64,000 nt of DNA, taken from the NCBI GenBank assembly GCA_964036295.1, contig OZ038467.1:188501-252500 (forward strand). The letters are read 5' to 3'. Source of the stretch: Plumapathes pennacea (Eukaryota; Cnidaria; Anthozoa; Antipatharia; Myriopathidae). How positions within the stretch are numbered: the stretch's first letter is position 1; each line of letters starts with the position of its first letter. Made by a program: the position numbers and the translations under genes. The notes beneath the pieces are model-generated. The model was given only the letters and a program-made list of their open reading frames with translations. It made no database searches and was not told the DNA's origin. Shown piece by piece: positions 1 through 12,800 of this stretch.

Positions 1-25
1 ACTGGAGTTCTCCCAGTGAAACGTC
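1..25 (-). CDS. Gene A linker exon, cut by the window edge
   Basis: An acceptor (TGAACAG) ends at 26, and the exon reads GRFTGRTPV in phase 1 to the window edge. This indicates that gene A continues to the left. Confidence 0.5.
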
Positions 26-3000
26 CTGTTCAGAAAGGGAACGAATAAAGCAGGAGAGTTTTATAATTTCTGCAGCTTAGAAAAGAAGGGAAGGGTTGTT
101 TAAATTCTTAAGCGGGATTTTGCATCATGCTTTCTTGTACATTTTGCCAAGTTTTAAATAAAGAGTTCTGTTAGAAACATGCTGAACAATATCTGTTTGA
201 CAAATCTAAAGGCTGACGCAGTTGGTCAGCTCACCTTTCTTGATGATATAAACTCTTAAAGTTCCTCGAAGTCGTTTTCTCGTGGGACCTTTGTATGCGA
301 ACTTCGTGTACGATCCTCTTGTAGCATAGCATTCTCTTCCATTACGTATGGCGAATGCCTTGTATCTACCACGGCTTGCAAGTCTCAAGCATTTTACTCG
401 TGCATAGGCTCGGCTTTTGAAGATTCGAATCGGACGACCAAGGCGGATTCGAGGCACGGCTCTGTATCGGCCAACATAGAGAGCCTTCAGTCGGCGACGA
501 TTTACACCTGGCCTTCTACCGGGTCTTGTACCGGGCCTTCTACCTGGTCTTATTCCAGGTCTTCTACCGGGTCTTATAACGGGCCTTCCACCTGGTCTTA
601 TACCGGGCCTTCTGCCAGGTTTCTTGACAGGTTGTGGATATGGCTTTCGTTGGGGTCTCGGTCTGGGCAGTGGTCTGATTGCTGAAGCAAGAATAAATCA
701 GATCCTTTTAATCTTTGTCTTATATCAATTAATTGCTATAAGACACTGTCTTAAGACACTGCAAACTTACTTCTGCAAGCTTTACTTTTGATCTGAATCA
801 CCATATTCATCAGGGTCCTAAAGTTAGTTGTGAAGACAGCTCGGCGACTGGTAGCCATTTGCCTGAGCTGGTTCATGCTGTATCTGCGACCGATTCCTAC
901 AGGGATGATATTTATCATTTTTTTCCGCATTCTACGGCAAGCGCTTCTCACAGAATCTTGAGAAATACCATCCGTGAGAACAATGGCAACATTCTGTCGA
1001 GCTCTGTCTGTGAACAGAACTTTTTCTGCAAATCTCAAGGCTCTACCGGTCCTTGTTCCACCTCGAAGATAAGGAATCTGGGTGATGGCTCTGAGCACGG
1101 TTAATTTGTTGCTGTATTGTTTAAAGTCAAATATACGCCTTGGTCTACTGGAGTACTCAATCACGCCGACACGAGTCTTTCTGGGGGATATCTTGAACGA
1201 AGCGACGAGGTGTCGGATAAAGTTCAGAACCCGCATGAAGTTTATGCGTCCAATACTGCCTGAGCTGTCGATGATAAACCCAAGGTCCAGCGGTCGGTTA
1301 CAGACTGTTATGACAGACAAAATATAGCATGGTATAAGTGCAAGTACTCCAATACTCTTTTGAGGGGTCTAAGTGTTTTCGTTCTGTGGGTCTGCTCATA
1401 ACACCGTCACATATTATATTATGTTATCAATAGGACACAATAATTTGTAACACTATGAGTTTTACCTCGACCATGTGGCTTGGGCGGTGGGAAGTAAGGT
1501 CTGGGGCGAATAGCTACAAAGAAAAATATAAACTGCATTAAATTAATCCAATCCAAATTGTTATCGACCTCCAACATTACAGTGAAATTTAGTTCAATAT
1601 AATCCGAAAAGAAAAGTAGTAAGATATATTTGTCAACGAAAAAAAAAATTGGGATGAACACCTGGAAGATGTTTACATTGAATAGCTTCACAATCTGCAT
1701 AAGGCTATTACCAAATACACAATAAATTATGAGGCAACTATAACAAGTAAAGGACTTAAAGTGCCTATAAGCCTTCAGACGTTACGTTTTTATATGAAAG
1801 TAGGAAGTAATCTAAACAACTTATGGCCAAAGAAACTCCGCTCCGAAGCGTTTTTATATATTTTTCCGCCCGGCAAACATGCAATTTTGACCGCCATTTT
1901 GAATCTGACCGCGCAAAGTTTTTCGATCGAGAGCCTGGGTTATGACGTCAGAGGAGGGATTCGTTTCTTGTCAAACAAAACTTTCACACAGATTTTGCAG
2001 TTGGCGAGGTTAGAATTATGCTCATAGATGTGTTGTCGAGAAAAACGTAACCAAGGGAAAAAACAACTAAGGTAAAGAGACGCCAAAGCGATGCCAGTGC
2101 CTTCTCTGACGTCACAGACCCAGTCTGCGATGTCGCTCGGTCAAGATTTCGGAATTCTGAGTTCAACCGCGTGAAAAAAGTATAAGAACGCTTCGGAACG
2201 GAGTTTCTTTGAATATAAGTTGCTTAGATCACTTCCTACTTTCATATAAAAACGTAACGTCTGAAGGCTTATAGGCACTTTAAAAAAGACGACCAGGAAT
2301 AGAATTTTGCTACTTTATATCTTATTGTACATGTTTGTGTGTATGAAGACATATTTTGAGAGTGGGTACTTACGCTTTGGTTTGACGGAAGGCTTCGCAC
2401 CTACGGATGAAATAAAGTAAGATCATGCATCTACACTGTATTGTTACACAAAACTTAGCAATAACAATTTAATACTTTAATTATTCATTTGCACATAGAA
2501 CGACAAAAAGCAGAATAGTGCACAAGAAGAGGCCTACCTTTACAGGCTTTGTTCTTTATCAGCCTCGCTACAGTGCCCATACTTCTGAAACCTGCTGTAA
2601 GAACTCTCTGGTTATTTCCTGATATCTGCCTCAACTGTTGCACAGAATAACCTCGTCCCACTCCAAGAGAAATGATGTCGACTCCGGCTTTACGCAGGCT
2701 CAAGGCAGGAGCCAGGACTTTGTCAAATGAACGACCGTCTGTCACCACAAGCAGGACCTTTCTGCGTCGACTTCTCGTAAAGAGCGCTCTATGGGTGTAT
2801 CTCAGCGCTTTGCCTGTCTTTGTGCCGCCTCGTGGATAACGTGTACGACTTATAGCGTAGAGAACACTGCTCTTACGACGATACCTTAAAAGCAATAACA
2901 GCATAACATTTAGCGTACCGGTAATACAGCTGTATTAGCTTAAGCCGCAGCGATGCAAATAAGCAAGTTTTATAACTGTGAGGGTCACTTTCACTGTGAT

Positions 3001-6000
3001 AAAATTAAGTCTAATCAGGCTGATAAAAAGTGATCCGCGTTGAGTTTTGTGCAGTCATTTTCTTAAGTCAAAGTAGCTTTTGCGGGCTGTTCAGTGGGCT
3101 TTTTCTAAACACGGCCGAGGATCCGCTGTAGAAAAAATATTTATTTAATTTTAAAAATCCAGCTGAAACTAATGCAAATCGGTCATTTCGCCTGAGTTTG
3201 GCCGATCATGCAAAAGTGGACGCTTGAGCCCGCACTTTATGCTGCCAGTAATGTGACACGCAGGCGTAATGCAACTTTCAATGCATTGCTCATTTTCAAT
3301 ACACTTTCAAGGTAAATGTCTTACCTGGAGAAGCTAAACTGTCTGTATGTTCTCGAGTTGTACACGACCATACCGACGCGGGTATAGCGCGGAGATATTC
3401 TGAAGGAGCTCACCAGCCGTTGAAGAAAGTAAAGAACTCTTCTGAAGTTTGCTTTTCCCACGCTTCCAGAGCCATCCACAAGGAGTCCAAGATCAAATTG
3501 TGAAACACAGACTGAAAAATCACGGAAACAAGATGAAGTTAACTGTTACATCAATACCAAATTCAACACCAAATCAATGTGTACGGTCAGTATCTCAAAC
3601 TTTGATATTCAAATCTCACTGACGCCCTGACATAATTTAAGGATATATCTGCGGCTGCGTAAGTTATTGTTATTTATGATCTATCAAATATTTCCTTTCG
3701 CGTGTGATTGGTGGAAGCGTAACACGTGACCGAATAACGTCCACTCACGAGCGGACGTTATCAGCGGATAGCCCCCGCCTGGTGAACTATCGTTGTTTAT
3801 TGACAATATCCCAACGCAGTTTTATCTATTTATTCACAAAAATTATTACAAGATGACTACCGAGGAGGACATCAATTCATTGGTCAAAAATGCAGTTCCA
3901 GAAAGCACCAAAAAGCTTCACAGTCGCCGTGAAATTATTTGCGTTGCAAGAGGAAATACAGTCGAACCTCGCTATTTCGAACTCGGTTAATTCGAAGTCC
4001 CCGTTATTTCGAAGTCAAGCCGAATCCCCTTGGATTTATTTTTTCAGTCATTTACTATTGGCTATTTCGAAACCCCGCTATTTCGAACTTTTTTTCCTTG
4101 GACATTATCTGTTCCTCGAAGCTCGTTCGCTTCTACGAACAAATAATATCCTCGGACAATTATTCGTGCATACTATATCAGCACTTAATACACTGAAACT
4201 GTTGCTATACAACTGTAAAGATCAAATGCAAAATTTGTCTACATCAACAATACTCTGTGTGTTACCTCGTCCAATAGGCCTTGGAAGGACTGGTGCGGGC
4301 AAAGAGCCTGCAAAGTGGATACAATATTTGTGGTTTATTACTTACTTATTTGAATAGACGCAATTTTGAATGTATGCAGAATAATAATCGAGTCTGACAG
4401 TATTATACGTATTTTGAGACTAATCTATGTTAACCAATTTCTGATTCCCTGCTTCATTAGTTAAAATTGGTGCAGGTATTAGTCTTATTGAACAATAATG
4501 AATATGGAATCTAATTCTACTGAACACCTTTAAAAGCTAATGGTATAATACTCACTGTGCAATACTATCAAATAGTACTATACAGATTAATCTGGTTTAG
4601 TATATACCACACAAGTGAATAGTGCTTTTCGCGCGCTCTGATTGGCTCCTCAATCTCGGAATATCAAGTACTATTCACCTCCCGGGGGTTTCCGGTAAAA
4701 CAAAACGGCGCGCGAACCCAATTTTTGCTCACTTTTGTCGGAAATAAAATAGCTATTTGGGAATCTCGCCGAAACGGCTCGGTAAATATTCACCGCTATT
4801 CACCTCCACTTCGGCGAATAATTTTTAAATATTCCATTATTACACACCTTGATAGTTTGGTTTGACTTACCTCTTGTCCGGTAGCACATTCGCTTCTTTT
4901 GAGCTATCTTCCTGTGACTGAGAGCAGTGTTGTAAATTTGGATACAAGATATCCTTCCCTTGAAGTATCGTGTATCTCCCTTACGAACGCCAACTCTGAT
5001 GGGGTAGTTGGTTTTAAGATGAATTTTCCCAATTCTTCTCCTCTTCACCAACACACTATTAACGTACAGTTTCGCTGTTCCCGTTCTTCGGTTGTAAGTG
5101 GTTGCTACATATTGCCAGCGTCGAGGTCTAATTCTTCGACTCATCAGTGCTGGTGGAGATCCCTTCCCGCTTCTCCTTGAGAAACGAACGAAAATCGTTC
5201 TTTTACTTACCATCCAGAAATGCACTCCCCACCCAGAGGGGTCGTAGTTTATTATAGGGCCAGGTTTTTCAGGGTAGATCCAGGCGCCGATCGTAATCGA
5301 GTTCACTGTATCCAAAGGCGCAAACTTCTTATTGGGCAGTTCGATATAGCTGTTCGGCCGGCCAAAGAACTGATATGATGTGCCACGCTTGCCGTCTGGT
5401 CCAGTAGCGGGTCGAACGCTTTTGATGATTCCAGGTCGGTTATTTCTTCCACTCATGTCTCTGCCACGAGTTACTCTATTGAGGGGATATACAGCTACGG
5501 GGTTGTAAGATTCTGCAAGTTTAAGATAGAGGACGTTCATTTTAATATTAACTTTCAAGTAAATACAACCAAAAATAATTATATACCAGGCATTTAATAG
5601 CGTCTCAGTCGCCTGCCTTATTAGAAACCTGTCATGTTAACAATCTGATAATCATTTTACTTCAAAGAACTTGCCTCGCAATGGTGTGGGCACAGCTGGT
5701 TTAATAGGCCTGGGCGGAACTGGACGAACGGGTCTGACTGGACGAGGGGCACCTGAAATTGATTAAAAATGGCTGTAGATTGTCTCAAGTTGTATTAACC
5801 TTGAAACTACTAAATCATTCAAGTAGGTATCCCAAGAAGCAAAAATACTTAGTATAATAGTCTGATAAAAGTTATCGTTTCTATCAAAAGACGTGTCATC
5901 TTTATTCTGTTTTCGTTTTAGTGATATTTTCTGCTCTCTTAGTAGGGAGTAGTATCATTTAAATACCATTTACTTTTGTGGTATGGTGCCATATCAACGT

Positions 6001-9000
6001 TTACCTGTCTTCGTACAGGCTTTGGCCGCCTTCTTCATCTGTTCGCTGCTCAAAGCAACCTTGTACAATTGTAAACAAGAAACTCGCCCGCGGAAGTAGC
6101 GCCGATCACTCAGCCTAGCGCCCATCCTGGCGGGATAGTTCGTCGCCAACTGAATTTTACCAATATTAATCCTGGATACAGTTCTCCCATTTCTCCATAG
6201 AGATGCGATACCAGTGTTTTGATCGTAGGTCGCACCGACGACTTGCCATTTCCTAGGTATCATGGTTCCGCTGCTAAGAGCTCTGGTGAAAGTGCGACGC
6301 CCACGCTTTGTGAAGCGGGCAAACAAAGTCGTTGGGCTTGTGAGCCACAAGTGAACTCCCCAAGCATTGGGATGATAATTGAATATCGGCCCTGGTCTGT
6401 CCTCTGGGTAAACCCAAGCGAGAATTGTAATAGAGTTCCTTGAATCAATAGCTCCGTTTCTGTTGGGAAAGTGCACAAAGCTAGTTTTTGTGCCCAACAG
6501 TCGAATAGCACCTCCAGGTCTTTTCATGGGTCCTGGAGCGTAACGAACATTGCTTGGTCTCGCTGGGGCATTTCTGTTTGTGAGATCTCGCCCCTTAAAG
6601 CCTTGGTTTAGAGGATATATCGCTAAAGGACGCGGAACGTCTGGAATAAAAGCAAAAGCAAAAGTTGAGGTGACTTTCATTGGCCTTGTTGCGATGGTTA
6701 AAACTTAAACTGCATCAGTAGATAGTAATTAGCAGACTCAGATTTTAAAATTAATAATTTTAGCTACAGTCTGAAGACGGTAAAAAATGGTTAAACGCTT
6801 CTGGAACTAAGGGAAAAGAGGTACCACCACCATACTCGGGCATGTTATGAGTGCTCTATAGAGAAGATAACTGTGATTTCAGAATTGGTTGAAGTCAGTT
6901 CACAAACGTGTAATAATATTTGACTGTTAAGTGCCGATTGCGTTACTTAAAGTCGTTTTGTCACATTGTGTGCTTAGGAACTGTATTCTGCCTGATATCA
7001 GAGCAAAATGTTTGAAAATAGGGTAAAAGACCCCTATTTCAAGGACGTATTGTTTCCATAGAAACCACACTAGACAAAATCAAAACGTATACGCGGCAAA
7101 CCTTTTGAAACATTCACTCTGTAAATTTGATCAACAAAAAATATAATGAAATGAAAATAGGACAGTTTTAGTGTCATAAACTAAATAAAACCAAATGCAG
7201 CGAAAACCCTATGGAGCCACCTTAAATGAATGTGAAAGAAAAATTACACGCATATTGCGGAAGGATTATTTTAAATTCAGCGTAAGTGAGTGATAAATTT
7301 CGGGTTAGAAAATGCATTCTAACATCGTCTTCTAAGAAAAGAACATACTTACAAATAGAACTTGTGGGTCTAGCAGTTGGTATTACTGGTCTTGTGGGAC
7401 GTACAGCTGTTTAGAAGAAACAAGATGTATGAGGACGCGCGTGTAATTCATCAGAAGTAAGAGAATTAGTTCAATAATCCCAAAATGACAGTGTAAATAC
7501 ATTTGATAATTTGTGGGTTACAGAATGACCAACCTTTTCCAAAACAAGCTCTCTGGCGGTAATAAATCTGCCTCCTACTTAGCGCATAGTTGAAAACCTG
7601 GAAACAAGAAACGCGTCCCTTAAAGTAACGGCGATCACCGATTCGCGCCCCCATTCTTATTGGGTAGTTTGTGGCAAGTCGGACTCTGCCAATGTAGCCT
7701 TTTGCGACAAGCCTCCGGTTTAGCCACAGCTTTGCAACGCCAGTTACCCCATTATAGCTGGCTCCAACGTACTGCCATTGATTGACTCTGATGCCTCGGC
7801 TTCTAATAGCTTTTGTATAACCGCGTTTACCACGACGCGTAAACCGTACAAACAGCGTTCGTGGTGTGTCCAGCCAAAAGTGAACTCCCCAACCGTTTGG
7901 ATGGTAGTTTGCTATTGGACCTGCGCTTCCTTCAGGGTTGATCCAGGCAAGGAGGGTTATTGAATCTTTTGTGTCCAATTTACCATTTGAGTTTGGAAAT
8001 TCGACAAAGCTGTTTCTTTTCCCCTTAAAGCGTATGGCTGTATTAGGCCGACCGTCTGGTCCACGGGCTGGTACGACACCACGTAATCTGGCTGGCACAT
8101 TACCGTTCTTGGATATGTCTCTACCTTGTGAGACGACGTTAAGTGGATAAACCGCAACAATCTTTGGACGAACTGAAGAGAAAAAGTCGTTGCTTAATAT
8201 TGAATGTGATAATATGCACAAAAATGCATCTTTGATTATATATTTAGCAATAAAACAAAAGGAAATACACCAAGCACGGAAGAACTTCGTTAGAGCCACT
8301 TACCTGATGCTGGTTTTGGTTTTTTTGGTCTGACAGGTTTTGCAACTGGTCGTATTCCTGGAAAAGGTAACCTTCGATCAGTCTACTGTTAACAACTGGA
8401 CCAGTTAGGTTGGAAAAAGCTTAATGATAGAAGAGCAAAACAAAAATCTGTCATGATGTGTAAAGTAAGGAACTCTTGTGCACCAAGTTGTCTTACATTT
8501 CTGTTCAAAACTGTAGCAGAAACCAATTCGTATAATCTTAGGGGCTCATCCACTAAATTATATTTGCCACGGTCGAATACAGAACTTATGGAAAAACTTT
8601 TAGATACGATGGGTCGACATTGTGGAACAAGCTTTCCTATTTATTTACAGAAGGCCACAATCTTAGACTCATTTAAAAGCAAACTTAAGGCCATGACCTT
8701 TTGGAAGCCTAAATGGCCGGGAGGGCTTTTATCACTAAACTTGGACTTTCATGTAATTTTCTTATTTTCACACGGCTTCCATGTGAATTAACTATGGTTG
8801 TTAGAACTTTTCGTGCATAAACAATAAACATACTAAGCCAACCTTTCAAGCTGCTAACGCTTATCAGTGCTGCATATTTTAATACTGTTTACAGATAAAA
8901 AGTTTGATCTATTCATAATTATTTAATTTTCCACAGCTAACCAGTGTATCCTGGACCCACGTTACCTCTCTTGAAGCAGGCTTTCCCGGCTGTTATTATC

Positions 9001-9780
9001 TGTTCTGTGTTCAACTCCTGATCAAAGATTTGTAGACATGACACTCTGCCACGGAATACTCGTTTGTCTCCGGGCTTTGCACCCATAATAACAGGATAGT
9101 TTGTCGCCAGATCAAAATGTCCAAGTTTCTTGCGAACCGCGGGAACGTTATTCACAAATAAAGTTCCCACGCCAGTCTTCTTCCGATAGGCCATGCCAAT
9201 TACGTTCCATTTCCAAGGTTTGATTTTAATACTTGCGAGATATGGCTTTTTCACGCGAGGAGATCGGCTAACAAACTCTGCCATTACCATGTTTTGCCTT
9301 ACCATCCACAGTCGCAGTCCGTACCCTTTGTCCGAAAACTGGAAAATGGGTCCCTGCCTGTTCTTAGGAAACACAGAAACCAAGACTGTAATGGCCTTCA
9401 CAGTGTCAAGCCGCCCAGCGTTATCAATTTTTATAAAACTGTTTGGTTTTCCTGTGAATTCATAGGCTTCTCCGGGTCTACGACTCGGTCCAACTACAGG
9501 ACGGACTCCAACAAGAATGGCTGGAGGGTTTCTGTTCGCTATTTCGCGACCACCAAACTTGGAGTTCAAGGGATACAACGCCACTGGTCTCGGTGGCTCT
9601 ATAATAAAACACGAGAACAGAGTTATCACAAGTTAATTTTGCGGTCGTTGAAAAAAATTCGTTGAGGTCTTAATGTTCAAATGACTTCGTAAAATATGCG
9701 TAATATTCTTCAAATAATTTAATTATAGGTTCGTTTCAGCTTTACAAGTTAGCAGCCTAACTGCATAATAATAATATTAA

Positions 9781-9845
<65 letters not shown>

Positions 9846-9857
9846 ATAATAATAATG

Positions 9858-9893
<36 letters not shown>

Positions 9894-12800
9894 GTTTAAT
9901 GAAGCATTTCTACAAAGTAGTTCTACATCTTCAATATGATGAAGTAAAAAGATAAAAAGATTACATAATATATAGCATTTATACATAAATATGCACTGCG
10001 TAAAGTGATGTTACTGTGCAGCTTAACTATACTTACTTGATGGCGCCGGTTTCACAGGACTCGGTGTTGGTGCAGGCTTGGGAACTGGGCGTGCTGTGTT
10101 AACAAAAAAGCATAAATCTTCACATTCTTCTTTTGGTGATGAAAACAACAAAGTGCGTAGTAGTCACAGGAAATTAGTTGTATTCTATTATATAACCTTA
10201 TGTTTATAGGTATATATTCCATTATATACCTCACACCTTGGAAATTTCAACCATGTTGGAGGCCTGAACAAAAATATTATTTACATGAAATTAGTTCTCA
10301 ATTATTCAAATTCTTTTGTCCCGACTTTCAACATCGCCCACTCTGACATTACAAAATAGTCTATAGACCGGGTAGATTTCATATTAGAATTTATTTTTTT
10401 GCCGTTAAAAAGACCTTCAATTATATTCTTTTATGGACATTAAGCCCTTTATGATGTATAACACCGAATGAGCATTGTTCTAACTCCAAGATTTTACTTT
10501 AAATGGCTGAAGAAATTGCATGTTTAGATTTTTCTAGCTATTACGTCGCTCACACTTGTCTTCAGCTTTTCGTAAGCACCTACATCAAGGTTTTCATGCA
10601 TTCCGACAGGGATCTATAATGTATTCATGGCATTCTATAGTAACTACAGTCGCTGCTTTTATTAGTTCAATCTGAATTGCTTGACGCGGTACTTACTTTG
10701 CCTGAGACACCTCTTCATTGCTCTTTTCATCTGGATGTAGTTGAGGGCGATGCTGTACAGCTGCAAACAAGCAATTCTTCCTCGAAGGAAGCGAGGGTTT
10801 CCAACCGTGACACCTATCCTCACCGGTAGGGTAGACGCCAACAACACCTTGCCAATCTTCTTCCTCGCCACAGTCCTTCCGTTCAAAAACAGCTTAGCAA
10901 CACCTGTAGTACTGTCGTAAGTTGCTCCAATAAAATTCCACACTTTGTATTTCACTCTTTGGGTCGAAATCTTGGGTCCCGTCCTTTTACCAGGAACGAT
11001 GCTAAATACGGCAGCTAGCTTCCTCTTGTCTTCCATCAAAAGTTGGATGCCTCCACGTAGATAGCTGAAAATTGGTCCATACTTGCCGTCGTGATAAAAC
11101 CATGCAGCTACAGTTATGGCATTGCGTGCTCTGAGTTTGCCATTGTTGGCAATTTGAATGAAGCTGTTGGGTTCACCCAATAGCATTTTTGCAGCATTTG
11201 GCCTTCCATCAGGACCAGATACAGATCTTACATTTACCATTGTGGCGGTGGGAGCCTTGTTTGGACTTAAGTCCCTTCCTCCTTTCAATCCATCAAATCG
11301 ATAGAGTCCCAGTAGGGCTGGAACAGCTGCAAGACATCATCATTATAATTTAGTGTAAGCTGGTAGAGACACGCTTTGCCATAGCATGTAATTCCTTACA
11401 ATCGGTAAAACAAAATTCAAATGCAAATTAATTCTAACCTGGTGCTGGTTTTGGACGCTTAGGCTTTGGTTCTGTGGGAAAATAAGTAACGATAATGAAG
11501 ATAAGAATTCAGTGATATAAAGCTCATTAGAATATAATGAAATAAATACGCGTGTACGTTCAAGATGAAACCAAAAACTAAATACTACATAGTTACTCAA
11601 TACTACATAATTACGATTTTATTCCTGACACAAGTTTAGATAAAGGATATAAAACACATTGTGGCATAGAGTTACTCTACAGTTCCTACCAATTTTAACA
11701 AGTTTTGTCGCGTGAAAACGCAACAGATGCTGGGATTCAAGTTTGGTGTAGCAAGTATCCGCACGCAATGTTAGAATTCTTTAAGGAGCAATCTCTGGAC
11801 CAGAGCGAGACTCCCCAAGAGTGATCAACTTCAATTTTCTCTTTCAGTTTCTCATCATAAAAATATCATACAGTATAAGGATCTTGGCTTATTTGCCTCA
11901 CAAGGTTGAGAGGAACTACATTTTGAGCTTTGGAGTTAAAACGTCGGCCAGGAAAGAAAACAGTAATGCGTGACTTATCTCATGTCATGCATAATTGATT
12001 TTGACAGTTTGACTTCGAACAATTGTTTCTAATCACAGGCTACGATTAACCTAGCCTGCGCTTCATTACTGATCTGTTGTTCTTCTTCTAAATAGCAATT
12101 ATCCTGTCAGGCTTTCTTAATTTCCAGTGGGCTTGTAATTTAGAGCTATTATCACTGCGGTTTCGGTAAACTCGCGGTTGTTTAACAAACATATTTTAAA
12201 GTTGAATCAAAGCAGCAAGGCAGCTGTAAGCTCGCGAATTTGTAAAAGTACTTTTGCAAGAGTAGATATTTAATAGAACTGGCTGAAGGCCACATCGTAA
12301 AAATTGCTCAGTTTTAGGTATGTGGAAGTTCCGCATCCGTTCCTGCGGGCCTTTACTTTCGCTGAATCGTTAAACCCTCATTTACCAGGCGGCAGAGGGT
12401 GAAAATTATAAAACTTTGGCGCTTGAAATGGGAGAATTTAAAATTCTTTACTGCCAAATCTTTGAACCGGAACGAGAGTTGCAAAGAAAAATGTCTTTCC
12501 GTGACTCCATTACTCATATCATGCACAGCTTATCTTCGATATATACATATTCATTAGAGGACACGATACTCCAGCCTGGGCTTAAGTGAAATCTGACACA
12601 CTTAAGCCCAGGCTGTTGACATTTACTTGCGGTTTTGGTCAAATTCATTTTCCAATTATTCTTCTCCCAGTTGTGTACAGTATTTTTCATTGCAGGCGAA
12701 AATTATGCGAAGCAAAGCAAATATAATTAAACGATAGAAATATTTCGACAAAAGCTGAAGTCGCTCCGGGCTGTCACGGGTCTTTCAACTTTGACTTATG

